Shown here: one piece after another, positions 1 to 6,746 of the stretch
How the letters are laid out: each line of letters begins with the position of its first letter
How positions within the stretch are numbered: position 1 is the stretch's first letter
Assembly (NCBI GenBank): GCA_017694765.1
Contig: JADIML010000212.1
Location: 1-6,956, forward strand
Source: Candidatus Scybalomonas excrementavium
GTDB taxonomy: Bacteria; Bacillota; Clostridia; Lachnospirales; Lachnospiraceae
DNA length: 6,956 bases
Direction: 5' to 3'
Program-made: the position numbers and the translations under genes
Notes under the pieces: model-generated
Database searches by the model: none
The model's input: the letters and a program-made list of their open reading frames with translations, nothing else
What the model was told of the DNA's origin: nothing

Positions 1-50
1 TTCCTTTTCTAATTATATTATATCAAATTAAAGAAAAAATGCAAGTTCGA

Positions 51-78
51 CAGTATGAGAAAAATCATACTGTTTTTT
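51..78 (+). terminator. Intrinsic terminator of an upstream gene
   Basis: A perfect 8-bp stem, CAGTATGA (51-58) with TCATACTG (65-72), encloses a 6-nt GAAAAA loop and is followed at once by six Ts (73-78). This is the classic rho-independent form. No gene ends inside the window before it, so it most likely terminates a transcript entering from the left. On the opposite strand no T-run abuts the stem, so it looks one-directional. Confidence 0.85.
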
Positions 79-104
79 ACATGATAGGAAATACTTTGTA
101 CATT
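76..104 (+). promoter_or_regulatory. Weak sigma-A promoter candidate for the secreted-protein pair
   Basis: TTTACA (76-81) and TACATT (99-104) are separated by exactly 17 nt and give the best -35/-10 pair I can find by eye upstream of the gene at 217. The -35 shares bases with the T-tract of the preceding terminator. Transcription would start near 111 and give a 5' leader of about 105 nt. The -10 matches the consensus only moderately. TATAAA at 192-197 is an alternative, but it would place the start on top of the ribosome binding site. Confidence 0.3.
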
Positions 105-216
105 CATTTAGGAACATTGATTTTCTATGAAATAAAAGCATTACGTATGAAAATACACAAGACACACTTTTTTCTATCATAAAATAAACTATATAAATAA
201 CAAGGAGGATTCTATC

Positions 217-1428
217 ATGAGAAAGAAAATTTTAACACTAGCACTTACAGCAACTATGATTTTAGGAAGTGTAGCACCAACACAAGTACAAGGGGCAGAT
301 AAGACATATATCACAGGAAAAGAGTATGTCAAAATGCTTGAGAAAGTCACAGGGAAGAAAATCAGTACAAAGAATATCACACTTGGAAAGAAAATAAGCT
401 ATGCAGATGCAGCCGTATTAGCAGAACGTGCAGATGTTCTAAAGAATGGCTCAAAGGTAATTGATAGTCTGAAAACAAAGAAATCTAATATCAAAACATA
501 TAAGAGAATTTCAGACTTAGCAAAGATTCCAAAGGTCAAACGTGCCGAGGTCATTTCTTGCTTTGCAAAAGGAATTTTCACAGGAAAGAGCAATGGAACC
601 TATAGCCAAAGTGATAGCATGAGTACAAAACTCTATCTGAATAAAAGCCAAGCAAGAACCATCAGAAACCGTATTCGAGATAAAAAAGAACGTAAGAAAA
701 TTACAACAGATGGGCAGGTCATAAGAACAACCAATCTCCCTAAAAATGCAAAGAAATTCCCATATATACTAGAAAGTATTCCAAATAGTTACTATGATTC
801 TTATTTTAACTGGGAAGGTAGAGTTCAATATTTTGGAGATAAAACAAAACTTCGTTATCCGAAAGATGTAACAGATGGAACACATTTATTGTGGGGCGAA
901 AACGTACCAGCCAAAGAAATCATTGATAAGTATCGCTATGAATGGGCAGAGAAAGTAAAGAAAAATATCAAAACACGTCTGAATTTTAATTATAAGACAG
1001 TAACCAATAAGTGGATCAATGACTTACAAAGCACTTACTTTGTATATGGAGATTCTTATGACAAATACACAACCAATTATATCAAAGATTATATTGCAAA
1101 AGCAAAGAAAAATCATGTAATTATCAAGTGCGATAAAGTAGTAGTGGAACCATCAAGTCTTTACTATGGAACAGATGGGTATACATATCGTTGTTATGCG
1201 AAATTTACAATTACTGCAGATAGCAAAGCCTTTACACGTTCGGCACAAGAAAACAATGAATTGATTTATTCAGAGTATCCTGTGGCTCAATGGTTGGAAG
1301 GAGCAAAGAATGGAAAGACATTTAATTTAGTATTTGATATTACTATGGGAACAGGAGCAATGAATGATAATGGTTCAAGTTATGCTGTTCGAGTATGGGA
1401 TCAAATTTGGGATAACATGAGAAAATAA
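217..1428 (+). CDS. Secreted lysine-rich protein with SLH-like N-terminal region
   Basis: This is an exported 403-aa protein of unknown function. It starts at the ATG at 217, with AAGGAGG at 202-208 eight bases upstream. Residues 1-27 form a typical Sec signal peptide: MRKK, a hydrophobic core, then VQGA before the likely cleavage site. No lipobox cysteine is present. Residues about 30-85 and 98-153 resemble degenerate S-layer homology repeats; the second has the spacing ISDL...AEV...AKGIFTGKSNGTYSQ (about 98-130) followed by YLNKSQA (140-146), like the GxxtGxxdGtfxP...ltRaqa pattern of SLH domains. SLH domains bind pyruvylated wall polysaccharide, so wall attachment is an inference. Residues about 165-403 match nothing I know; they are rich in Lys, Tyr and Asn. 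The gene lies 26 nt before the large secreted-protein gene and probably shares its transcript. The CDS is secure; the SLH call is moderate. Confidence 0.88.
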   Translation: MRKKILTLALTATMILGSVAPTQVQGADKTYITGKEYVKMLEKVTGKKISTKNITLGKKISYADAAVLAERADVLKNGSKVIDSLKTKKSNIKTYKRISDLAKIPKVKRAEVISCFAKGIFTGKSNGTYSQSDSMSTKLYLNKSQARTIRNRIRDKKERKKITTDGQVIRTTNLPKNAKKFPYILESIPNSYYDSYFNWEGRVQYFGDKTKLRYPKDVTDGTHLLWGENVPAKEIIDKYRYEWAEKVKKNIKTRLNFNYKTVTNKWINDLQSTYFVYGDSYDKYTTNYIKDYIAKAKKNHVIIKCDKVVVEPSSLYYGTDGYTYRCYAKFTITADSKAFTRSAQENNELIYSEYPVAQWLEGAKNGKTFNLVFDITMGTGAMNDNGSSYAVRVWDQIWDNMRK

Positions 1429-1454
1429 ATATTATAAGAAAGGAAGTAATACGA

Positions 1455-4400
1455 TTGTGGAAAAAAATTAGCTTTTTACTGTTTCTTTATTGCTTTTTGT
1501 TTCCGATTTCTGTGTTTGGAGCAAGTGATACGAATCAAAAGCCTATTGTCACTATGACAGATAAAGGAGAAATTACTTGGAAGTCGATTGATACAAAGGC
1601 AACAACAGGAATTACATGGAAAACAGAGGGATTTACCGTTAAGAAATATCCTGTTTTATCCAATAAGTTAGCAGGAACAAAGGAGTATGGAAACCCAGTT
1701 TATAAAAAGCCATATGGGAAATTTACAAATAAAGAAGAGTATGCACATTTAGATAAAGTTTCAAATGGAAAATATTACTATACTTGGACAATTCCAAAAG
1801 ATGTGGTAGACACCCAAATCAAGAACGCTGGAACAACTGCAGCTTCTTTAGAGAAAAACAATGGGTACTTATATTTGAATGGTTTCTTTCGAACATATCA
1901 CAATGGTAAAGTAGCGAGTAAATACCTTTATGATTTAGACGGTATTAAATCTGCAGAAGCATGGAGAAATCCCAATGACTTTAAAGATAGGTTTGATATT
2001 CCAGTACCATATAAGGCACAGCCAGTACCTGTTGTAATTCAACAAAAGGAATATTACAAAGGGGCATATACAACGTTAAAAACAAGTAATCAAGGGAAAC
2101 AAGACCCATATACCTATTATATTCCGAAGCAATCACAAGTAGATTTATGGGAACTATTTCCAGCCAATGCTTTATCCAAAAATCGCAATGGAAAGAAAGT
2201 ATGGCTGTATAAGGTACAGATCGAAGATATAAAAACTGGAAAGACCATTGCCTTTCCGGAAAATAATAATTATTCCGATGAATCGGTGAAAAAGGTAAAA
2301 ACCATTTCCTTTAAAAGAAATCCCATTACCGAAAACACAAGCTATATGGCAGATGTCAATGCTTTTCGTAATCGTAAGTGGGATACTGGTTCTAACGGAA
2401 TCCGTTTAGTATTGTACTATAAATATTACCCAAAGACAACGATTACAACCGAAAACGATCCGAATACAAAAAGTGTCAGTGATGACTATACGGACCCACA
2501 GCCACCTAATAATAAGTTAGAAGGTGTCATAAGGGCAGATGAGAAAGGCAATGAAAAGTTTGATGTGGAACAAGGGATTCCAACGACAGAACAGACATAT
2601 AGCTATGTATTAGGTCAAGAATATCTCGTATCCTATACATTTACGAACTATTATGGAAAGAATGAGTACCTACAAGTCATACCGAGTAAAAATCCAAAAG
2701 ATCCACCAGTTACAATGAAAGTAACAAAATCCTATTCCTATTGGAAAGTGACCCAGCTAGATGTATATGCCATTGATCATGCAACGGTAGAAAATTATGC
2801 GTTGCCAAATGAAAAGATTACGTTAAAGCCATCTAGCTCTTATCAAAAACCAACTGTAGTATATAAAGCAAGTGGGGCAATGAAAGAGCCGGTCAGTGGT
2901 GGGACAACCGTAGAAAATATACAAGTACAAAATGACTACTTAGAAATCAATGGAAAAGTCCTTATGCAAAATGGCTGGGTAGATACCAATGCACCAACTC
3001 CAAGCCGACTAAGTAAGCCAGGCGTTATCAATAATACTGTACTATTTAGGGAACATATGGTCATTGATAAAAACAAAGAAAATGGAGAATGGGATTCCAT
3101 AGGAACAATCGTCTATAAACGAATCAAAAGCATAGGAACAAGTCAAGGAACAGAACTAGAATTTGACTTCGATGTCAACTCAGTTGTTATCCATACACCA
3201 ACGGTATGTGATGCACAAATTGAAGATGTTCGTAAGTATAATCAGCTTATCAATCCAGATAGAGGTAGTGCAGGTTTGGTACTGGATCGTTATTTTGAAA
3301 TTTTCTTTCCAACAGTAGGGACACACAATGCTTATAAAGGATATGGCTATCAAGATTATAGCAAATACATAGATAGACGACAGGTACAGTTTCCATTTCC
3401 AGTCTATCAAGGAAACACTTATATTCCAGCGAATACATGGATTACTATATTTCGTGATAGAACGAGTTTTTATCTTCCTTCTTGGGTGTCAGAAGGATAT
3501 TATATTGCACAATTTCGAGCATTATCCATTAATGCAGATGCGAATCAAGGACAAGACTCAGAAGAAGAACTTGCTAATTATGAGATGGAGAATTATGTAG
3601 CTGTTGATCAAGTCAATGTGCAGGTGTCTGGCAGAGTTTATGATTTTCAAATTTATGACATTACCGATTATCCACTTTGGCAATCTGTTTTTCGAGTGAA
3701 AGACTCTATGGAGCTAACAGGAAACTATTATTCTGTGGGGACAAAAAATCGAAATGGAGAGGAAACAGGACATGAGCAAAAGATGACATTGCCACTTATG
3801 TCAGGAAGTCATCCTTTTATGCCTTGTGAAGGAGCGTTGCCAACGGGATACACCATTCGATTTTCCATAAAAACCATGGGAGATATGTATGAAGAGTGTG
3901 ATTTTGTTATACTAAAACCAAACTTTTATTACGTTTCAACAGATGGAACGAGAAGAGAAGAAGTGGATCTCTACTACACAGAAACGATCCATGGAACAAA
4001 GAGACATTTGATAAAAGTTGGAAGTGAAGAAGATAGTAAGAATACGAAAATGATGTCATTAGGAAATCCTTATACCAGTGTTCCAGAAGAAGAGATTAGA
4101 AATACTGCTAATCTTTTGAATTTGTCAATGCAACAATTAAAAGATACAAAAAGTATTGTATATTCTTTTCAAAAAATAGGGCTTCCATGGACACAACGAA
4201 CTTTTTATGGAAAGCGAATATTGCCGTATGCTGGTGGGACAGAAGAAAGTATCAAACGCTCTATCCAAAAATGGTATGGAGAATATTATTTACCAGCCGA
4301 AGTACACGCAGTTTCAAAAGGTTTTCCTCTTTCTACTTACATGAAAGAACATCAAGTGAATCATAAAGAATCTTTTTGGAAAAAAGATGGATATATCGTA

Positions 4401-4625
4401 GTGAATTTTGATATTACAACGATACAAAATGAAATGCCACATTTAAGTTATGAAAATGTGCAAAATTATAGAGAAGGATACTGTAACATGTGGAACATGG
4501 AGGGCTATCGTAATGAAAAGTATGATTGTAAAAATACAAAATTTCTGTTACAAGATGGAGATGTTGTATTTTATCGTTTAAATGATTCTGTTATGAAAGA
4601 TTATGTCATAGGAGGAACCCATTAA
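1455..4625 (+). CDS. Large secreted protein, DUF5704-type
   Basis: This is an exported 1056-aa protein of unknown function. Translation starts at TTG (1455), eight bases after AGGAAG (1441-1446). The next in-frame ATG (about codon 34) would remove the signal peptide, and the nearby GTG at 1457 is out of frame and soon stops. Residues 1-23 are a signal peptide (MWKK, a Phe/Leu-rich core, then VFGA). Stretches I associate with DUF5704 proteins of Clostridia are NEKFDVEQGIPTTEQ (366-380), SYSYWKVTQLDVY (426-438), QVQFPFPVY (643-651), GRVYDFQIYDITDYPLW (726-742), KWYGEYYLPAEVHAV (939-953) and GYCNMWNMEGY (1008-1018). This assignment is from memory and unsearched. There is no LPXTG motif, C-terminal membrane segment or SLH repeat, so the protein is either released or held by a partner, plausibly the upstream SLH-like protein. 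ITWK recurs at residues 40-43 and 53-56. No catalytic motif is evident, and the protein looks mostly beta-rich. Confidence 0.9.
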   Translation: MWKKISFLLFLYCFLFPISVFGASDTNQKPIVTMTDKGEITWKSIDTKATTGITWKTEGFTVKKYPVLSNKLAGTKEYGNPVYKKPYGKFTNKEEYAHLDKVSNGKYYYTWTIPKDVVDTQIKNAGTTAASLEKNNGYLYLNGFFRTYHNGKVASKYLYDLDGIKSAEAWRNPNDFKDRFDIPVPYKAQPVPVVIQQKEYYKGAYTTLKTSNQGKQDPYTYYIPKQSQVDLWELFPANALSKNRNGKKVWLYKVQIEDIKTGKTIAFPENNNYSDESVKKVKTISFKRNPITENTSYMADVNAFRNRKWDTGSNGIRLVLYYKYYPKTTITTENDPNTKSVSDDYTDPQPPNNKLEGVIRADEKGNEKFDVEQGIPTTEQTYSYVLGQEYLVSYTFTNYYGKNEYLQVIPSKNPKDPPVTMKVTKSYSYWKVTQLDVYAIDHATVENYALPNEKITLKPSSSYQKPTVVYKASGAMKEPVSGGTTVENIQVQNDYLEINGKVLMQNGWVDTNAPTPSRLSKPGVINNTVLFREHMVIDKNKENGEWDSIGTIVYKRIKSIGTSQGTELEFDFDVNSVVIHTPTVCDAQIEDVRKYNQLINPDRGSAGLVLDRYFEIFFPTVGTHNAYKGYGYQDYSKYIDRRQVQFPFPVYQGNTYIPANTWITIFRDRTSFYLPSWVSEGYYIAQFRALSINADANQGQDSEEELANYEMENYVAVDQVNVQVSGRVYDFQIYDITDYPLWQSVFRVKDSMELTGNYYSVGTKNRNGEETGHEQKMTLPLMSGSHPFMPCEGALPTGYTIRFSIKTMGDMYEECDFVILKPNFYYVSTDGTRREEVDLYYTETIHGTKRHLIKVGSEEDSKNTKMMSLGNPYTSVPEEEIRNTANLLNLSMQQLKDTKSIVYSFQKIGLPWTQRTFYGKRILPYAGGTEESIKRSIQKWYGEYYLPAEVHAVSKGFPLSTYMKEHQVNHKESFWKKDGYIVVNFDITTIQNEMPHLSYENVQNYREGYCNMWNMEGYRNEKYDCKNTKFLLQDGDVVFYRLNDSVMKDYVIGGTH

Positions 4626-4630
4626 AATAT

Positions 4631-4648
4631 AAGCAATGCTTGCTTTTT
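4631..4648 (+). terminator. Short intrinsic terminator after the DUF5704-type gene
   Basis: AAGCAA (4631-4636) pairs with TTGCTT (4640-4645) across a TGC loop, and the T-run extends to 4648. It begins five bases after the TAA stop of the secreted-protein gene. The stem is short (6 bp, two G-C pairs) and the loop is tight, so termination may be only partial. It separates the secreted-protein unit from the que operon. Confidence 0.6.
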
Positions 4649-4668
4649 CCAATTTTATCTAGTAGAAT
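4640..4668 (+). promoter_or_regulatory. Candidate promoter of the que operon
   Basis: TTGCTT (4640-4645) and TAGAAT (4663-4668) are 17 nt apart, each close to the sigma-A consensus. The predicted start is near 4675, about 20 nt before the riboswitch aptamer, as expected for a riboswitch-controlled leader. The -35 box is the 3' arm of the preceding terminator. An alternative -10, TATAAA at 4684-4689, would start the RNA exactly at the aptamer but has no recognisable -35. Confidence 0.55.
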
Positions 4669-4695
4669 ACAGAAGTAGCCTCGTATAAATGAGCA

Positions 4696-4734
4696 GACAG
4701 TTCGAGACCATCCTGTCGATAAATAAAACTAGGG
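4696..4734 (+). promoter_or_regulatory. preQ1-I riboswitch aptamer
   Basis: This RNA element binds 7-aminomethyl-7-deazaguanine (preQ1) and should lower expression of the que genes when the ligand is abundant. P1 is GACAG (4696-4700) with CTGTC (4713-4717). The loop is TTCGAGACCATC (4701-4712), which carries the UUCG...ACCAUCC signature. The A-rich tail runs from 4718 to 4728 and ends in ACTAGGG (4728-4734). Pseudoknot P2 is probably CC (4708-4709) with GG (4732-4733), as in family members where the AGG of the tail is captured. The tail AAAACTAGG is close to the family consensus. Its place directly upstream of queT-queF-queC supports the call strongly. I do not assign a structural subtype. 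Confidence 0.88.
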
Positions 4735-4759
4735 ACAAACTTAACATAAGTTGTTATGT
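4735..4759 (+). other. Two mutually exclusive small hairpins in the que leader
   Basis: Directly 3' of the aptamer, ACAAACTTA (4735-4743) can pair with TAAGTTGT (4747-4754), with one bulged A and an ACA loop. Alternatively, ACATAA (4744-4749) can pair with TTATGT (4754-4759) around GTTG. The two folds share bases and cannot coexist. Neither has a T-tract, so neither is a terminator. They may be part of the expression platform between the aptamer and the ribosome binding site at 4771-4777, but both are AT-rich and could be chance. Confidence 0.3.
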
Positions 4760-4783
4760 ACAATTCATTTGGAGGTGAACGTT

Positions 4784-5284
4784 ATGGAAAAAGAATCTAT
4801 GAGTTATATTCAAAAACTAACCATTTCTGGAATGGTAGTTGCACTTTATATCGTTATTTTATTTTTTACACAAAATTTCTCATTTGGAGCATATCAAATT
4901 CGAATTGCTACATCTTTATATGCTCTATCTTATCTCTTTCCGTTCCTAGTTTTCCCACTTGGTCTTGCAAACTTAATATCTAATATGCTCTTTGGAGGTC
5001 TTGGACCACTGGATATGATAGGAGGATGTCTTGTTGGAATCGTTACGACGAGTCTCATCGTATTCATTCGTAAAAAAGGATGGAATGTAAGTTTTATTTC
5101 TATTCCGATTGTATTAATACCGGGGCTTTGTGTGCCAATATGGCTCTCTTATCTCTTACATATGCCATATGCTATGTTGGCAGTGAGTCTTTGTATTGGA
5201 CAGATTGTACCTGCTATTTGTGGTCCAATTTTCGTGAAAATCTTACAGAAAGTGTGGAAAGCACAAGGAGGAGTTTTAGCATGA
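4784..5284 (+). CDS. queT: QueT, queuosine-precursor ECF transporter S-component
   Basis: QueT is the substrate-binding membrane subunit of an energy-coupling factor transporter that takes up a queuosine precursor, probably preQ1 or preQ0. The 166-aa protein is hydrophobic, with segments at about 12-29, 43-69 (possibly two), 74-95, 103-124 and 129-152. Family-like features are FGAYQIRIATSLYALSYLFP (34-53) and the NML-GGLGPLD stretch (67-77) after the second hydrophobic block. I chose ATG 4784 because GGAGGTG (4771-4777) lies six bases upstream; the upstream in-frame TTG at 4751 has no ribosome binding site at proper distance. The preQ1 riboswitch upstream and queF-queC downstream fix the function. 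The ECF ATPases and T-component are not in the window, as expected for group II ECF systems that share one module. The TGA stop overlaps the queF ATG (ATGA at 5281-5284). Confidence 0.93.
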   Translation: MEKESMSYIQKLTISGMVVALYIVILFFTQNFSFGAYQIRIATSLYALSYLFPFLVFPLGLANLISNMLFGGLGPLDMIGGCLVGIVTTSLIVFIRKKGWNVSFISIPIVLIPGLCVPIWLSYLLHMPYAMLAVSLCIGQIVPAICGPIFVKILQKVWKAQGGVLA

Positions 5285-5778
5285 GTGGAAGAAATTCAGA
5301 AGAATTACAAGGAATTTCCTTACTTGGAAATCAAAAAACGGTATATCGCAGCGATTATGCGCCAGAAGTTTTAGAAGCATTTCCAAATAAACATCCAGAA
5401 AATGATTATTTTGTAAAATTTAACTGTCCAGAGTTTACAAGCCTTTGTCCAATGACAGGACAGCCAGATTTTGCAACGATTTACATTTCTTATGTTCCAG
5501 CGGAAAAAATGGTAGAAAGTAAGTCATTAAAGTTATATTTATATAGTTTTCGTAATCATGGAGATTTTCATGAAGACTGTGTCAATATTATTATGAAAGA
5601 TTTAATTCGACTTATGGATCCAAAATATATCGAAGTTTGGGGAAAATTCACTCCAAGAGGAGGAATTTCTATTGATCCATACTGCAATTATGGTAAAAAA
5701 GGGACAAAGTGGGAAGAAGTTGCATTTAATCGACTTGTAAACCATGACTTATACCCAGAGAAGGTGGATAATCGATGA
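5281..5778 (+). CDS. queF: QueF, NADPH-dependent preQ0 (7-cyano-7-deazaguanine) reductase
   Basis: This cytoplasmic enzyme reduces the nitrile of preQ0 to the amine preQ1, using two NADPH; preQ1 is then inserted into tRNA by Tgt. The 165-aa length fits the short, unimodular (Bacillus-type) QueF of the tunnelling-fold superfamily. The catalytic cysteine is C56 in SLCPMTGQPDFA (54-65), with the proton-donating D63. The QueF signature ESKSLKLY (79-86) and the substrate-binding H97-E98 region, in FRNHGDFHEDCVN (90-102), are intact. The start at 5281 is set by AAGGAGGAG (5265-5273) inside the queT end and by the ATGA overlap, which implies translational coupling. A longer open frame runs upstream through queT in another reading frame and is not used. 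The stop TGA overlaps queC's ATG (5775-5778). All key residues are present, so it should be active. Confidence 0.97.
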   Translation: MSGRNSEELQGISLLGNQKTVYRSDYAPEVLEAFPNKHPENDYFVKFNCPEFTSLCPMTGQPDFATIYISYVPAEKMVESKSLKLYLYSFRNHGDFHEDCVNIIMKDLIRLMDPKYIEVWGKFTPRGGISIDPYCNYGKKGTKWEEVAFNRLVNHDLYPEKVDNR

Positions 5779-6461
5779 AACGAGAAAAAGCAATGGTATT
5801 ATTTAGTGGTGGTGTTGATAGTACAACTTGTCTTGCTATGGCAATTGAACGATTTGGAAAAGAGAATGTAATTCCATTATCGATTCATTATGGACAAAAG
5901 CATGAGAAAGAACTAGAAGCTGCTAAAAATATTTTAAAACATTATGAAATCGATGGTATGGTCATGGATTTGACACCGGTTTTTGCAGAAAGCAATTGTT
6001 CTTTATTACAAGGCTCTACGGAAGAAATTCCAGAGAGCTCTTATATGGAACAACTACAGGAAAGTGATGGAAATCCAGTATCTACCTATGTTCCATTTCG
6101 AAATGGGTTATTTTTATCAACGGCAAGTAGCATAGCGCTTTCAAAAGAATGTAGTTATATTTATTATGGGGCACATGTGGATGATGCAGCAGGAAATGCG
6201 TATCCAGACTGTAGTGAAACATTTTTCAATGCAATGAAGGAAGCGATTTATGAAGGTAGTGGGAAAGCTATTAAAATCGAAGCTCCATTTATCCGAAAAA
6301 ATAAAGCAGAAATTGTAAAAGAAGGGCTTCGTTTAGGTGTCCCATATGAACTTACATGGAGCTGTTATGAAGGAAAAGAAAAGCCTTGTGGAAACTGTGC
6401 AACTTGTATCGATAGAGAAAAAGCATTTGTAGAAAATGGAATGGTTGATCCAAGTTTATAA
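5775..6461 (+). CDS. queC: QueC, 7-cyano-7-deazaguanine (preQ0) synthase
   Basis: This cytoplasmic ATP-dependent ligase converts 7-carboxy-7-deazaguanine and ammonia to preQ0, the step before QueF. It has 228 aa, normal for the family. The PP-loop ATP-pyrophosphatase motif is FSGGVDST (10-17). HYGQKHEKE follows in the nucleotide-binding fold, and VSTYVPFRNGLFLS is the conserved central block. The C-terminal zinc site is C197, C205, C208 and C211 (SCYEGKEKPCGNCATCIDRE). The start ATG overlaps the queF stop, with AAGGTGG at 5761-5767 seven bases upstream. It is the last gene of the operon: a long hairpin terminator follows within 45 bases. Its substrate needs QueD and QueE (after FolE), none of which is encoded here. 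No damage is seen. Confidence 0.97.
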   Translation: MKREKAMVLFSGGVDSTTCLAMAIERFGKENVIPLSIHYGQKHEKELEAAKNILKHYEIDGMVMDLTPVFAESNCSLLQGSTEEIPESSYMEQLQESDGNPVSTYVPFRNGLFLSTASSIALSKECSYIYYGAHVDDAAGNAYPDCSETFFNAMKEAIYEGSGKAIKIEAPFIRKNKAEIVKEGLRLGVPYELTWSCYEGKEKPCGNCATCIDREKAFVENGMVDPSL

Positions 6462-6504
6462 TCCATGATTTCATTTATTACAATAAGAAATTTGATGCAA
6501 TAAG

Positions 6505-6588
6505 AAGAAAGCTATGATAGATAGTAAGAAATTAAGATGTTTATATTTGTAAAAAATGTAAAGTTCTTATCTATCATAGTTTCTTTTT
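6505..6588 (+). terminator. Long-stem intrinsic terminator of the que operon
   Basis: The 5' arm (6505-6530) pairs with 6564-6585: AAGAAA with TTTCTT, a bulged G6511, CTATGATAG (6512-6520) with CTATCATAG (6571-6579), a small bulge, then AAGAA (6526-6530) with TTCTT (6564-6568). The loop is about 33 nt, long for a terminator. A T-rich tract (6584-6588, TTTTT) closes it. The hairpin lies 43 bases after the queC stop. The reverse strand also exits into a T-rich stretch, so it may work in both directions. Confidence 0.75.
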
Positions 6589-6695
6589 GTTTGTTTATAG
6601 ATATTTACAAAAAGGCAGAAAAAATAGGGTTCATATAGTAATTGATAGAATAATAAGAAAAAATAATTAGTAATTAGTAAAAAAATAAAAAAAGG

Positions 6696-6724
6696 TTGAA
6701 TTTTATAGAAATATCAGATATAAT
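6696..6724 (+). promoter_or_regulatory. Near-consensus sigma-A promoter with A-tract upstream
   Basis: TTGAAT (6696-6701) and a perfect TATAAT (6719-6724) are separated by 17 nt. An A-rich run (6679-6693) lies directly upstream of the -35 box and resembles an UP element. This is the best promoter in the window by eye. The predicted start is near 6731, only about 16 nt before a short ORF. No annotated gene in the window uses it. Confidence 0.65.
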
Positions 6725-6746
6725 AGGAAAGGGAAAAGGTGTAATT

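Noticed and set aside
189..593. Minus-strand open frames across the start of the first secreted-protein gene
   Set aside because: They are hydrophobic or low-complexity shadows created by the A-rich coding strand; no promoter or ribosome site supports them.
3180..3438. Minus-strand open frames inside the large secreted-protein gene
   Set aside because: They are antisense shadows with no ribosome binding site or recognisable domain, wholly within a secure coding region.
4718..4760. Transcription-terminating expression platform for the preQ1 riboswitch
   Set aside because: The hairpins here are AT-rich and no U-tract follows either of them, so an intrinsic terminator is not supported.
4756..4983. 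Open frame of 75 codons overlapping the start of queT
   Set aside because: It lies in another frame within queT, has no proper ribosome binding site and gives a non-family protein; queT with GGAGGTG at 4771-4777 explains the DNA.
5080..5280. Upstream extension of the queF frame into queT
   Set aside because: QueF family length, the AAGGAGGAG site and the ATGA overlap all place the start at 5281; the extension is a cysteine-rich shadow of the queT sequence.
6664..6677. TAATTAG tandem as an iteron or operator
   Set aside because: Only two copies occur in very AT-rich DNA; this is too little to separate from chance.
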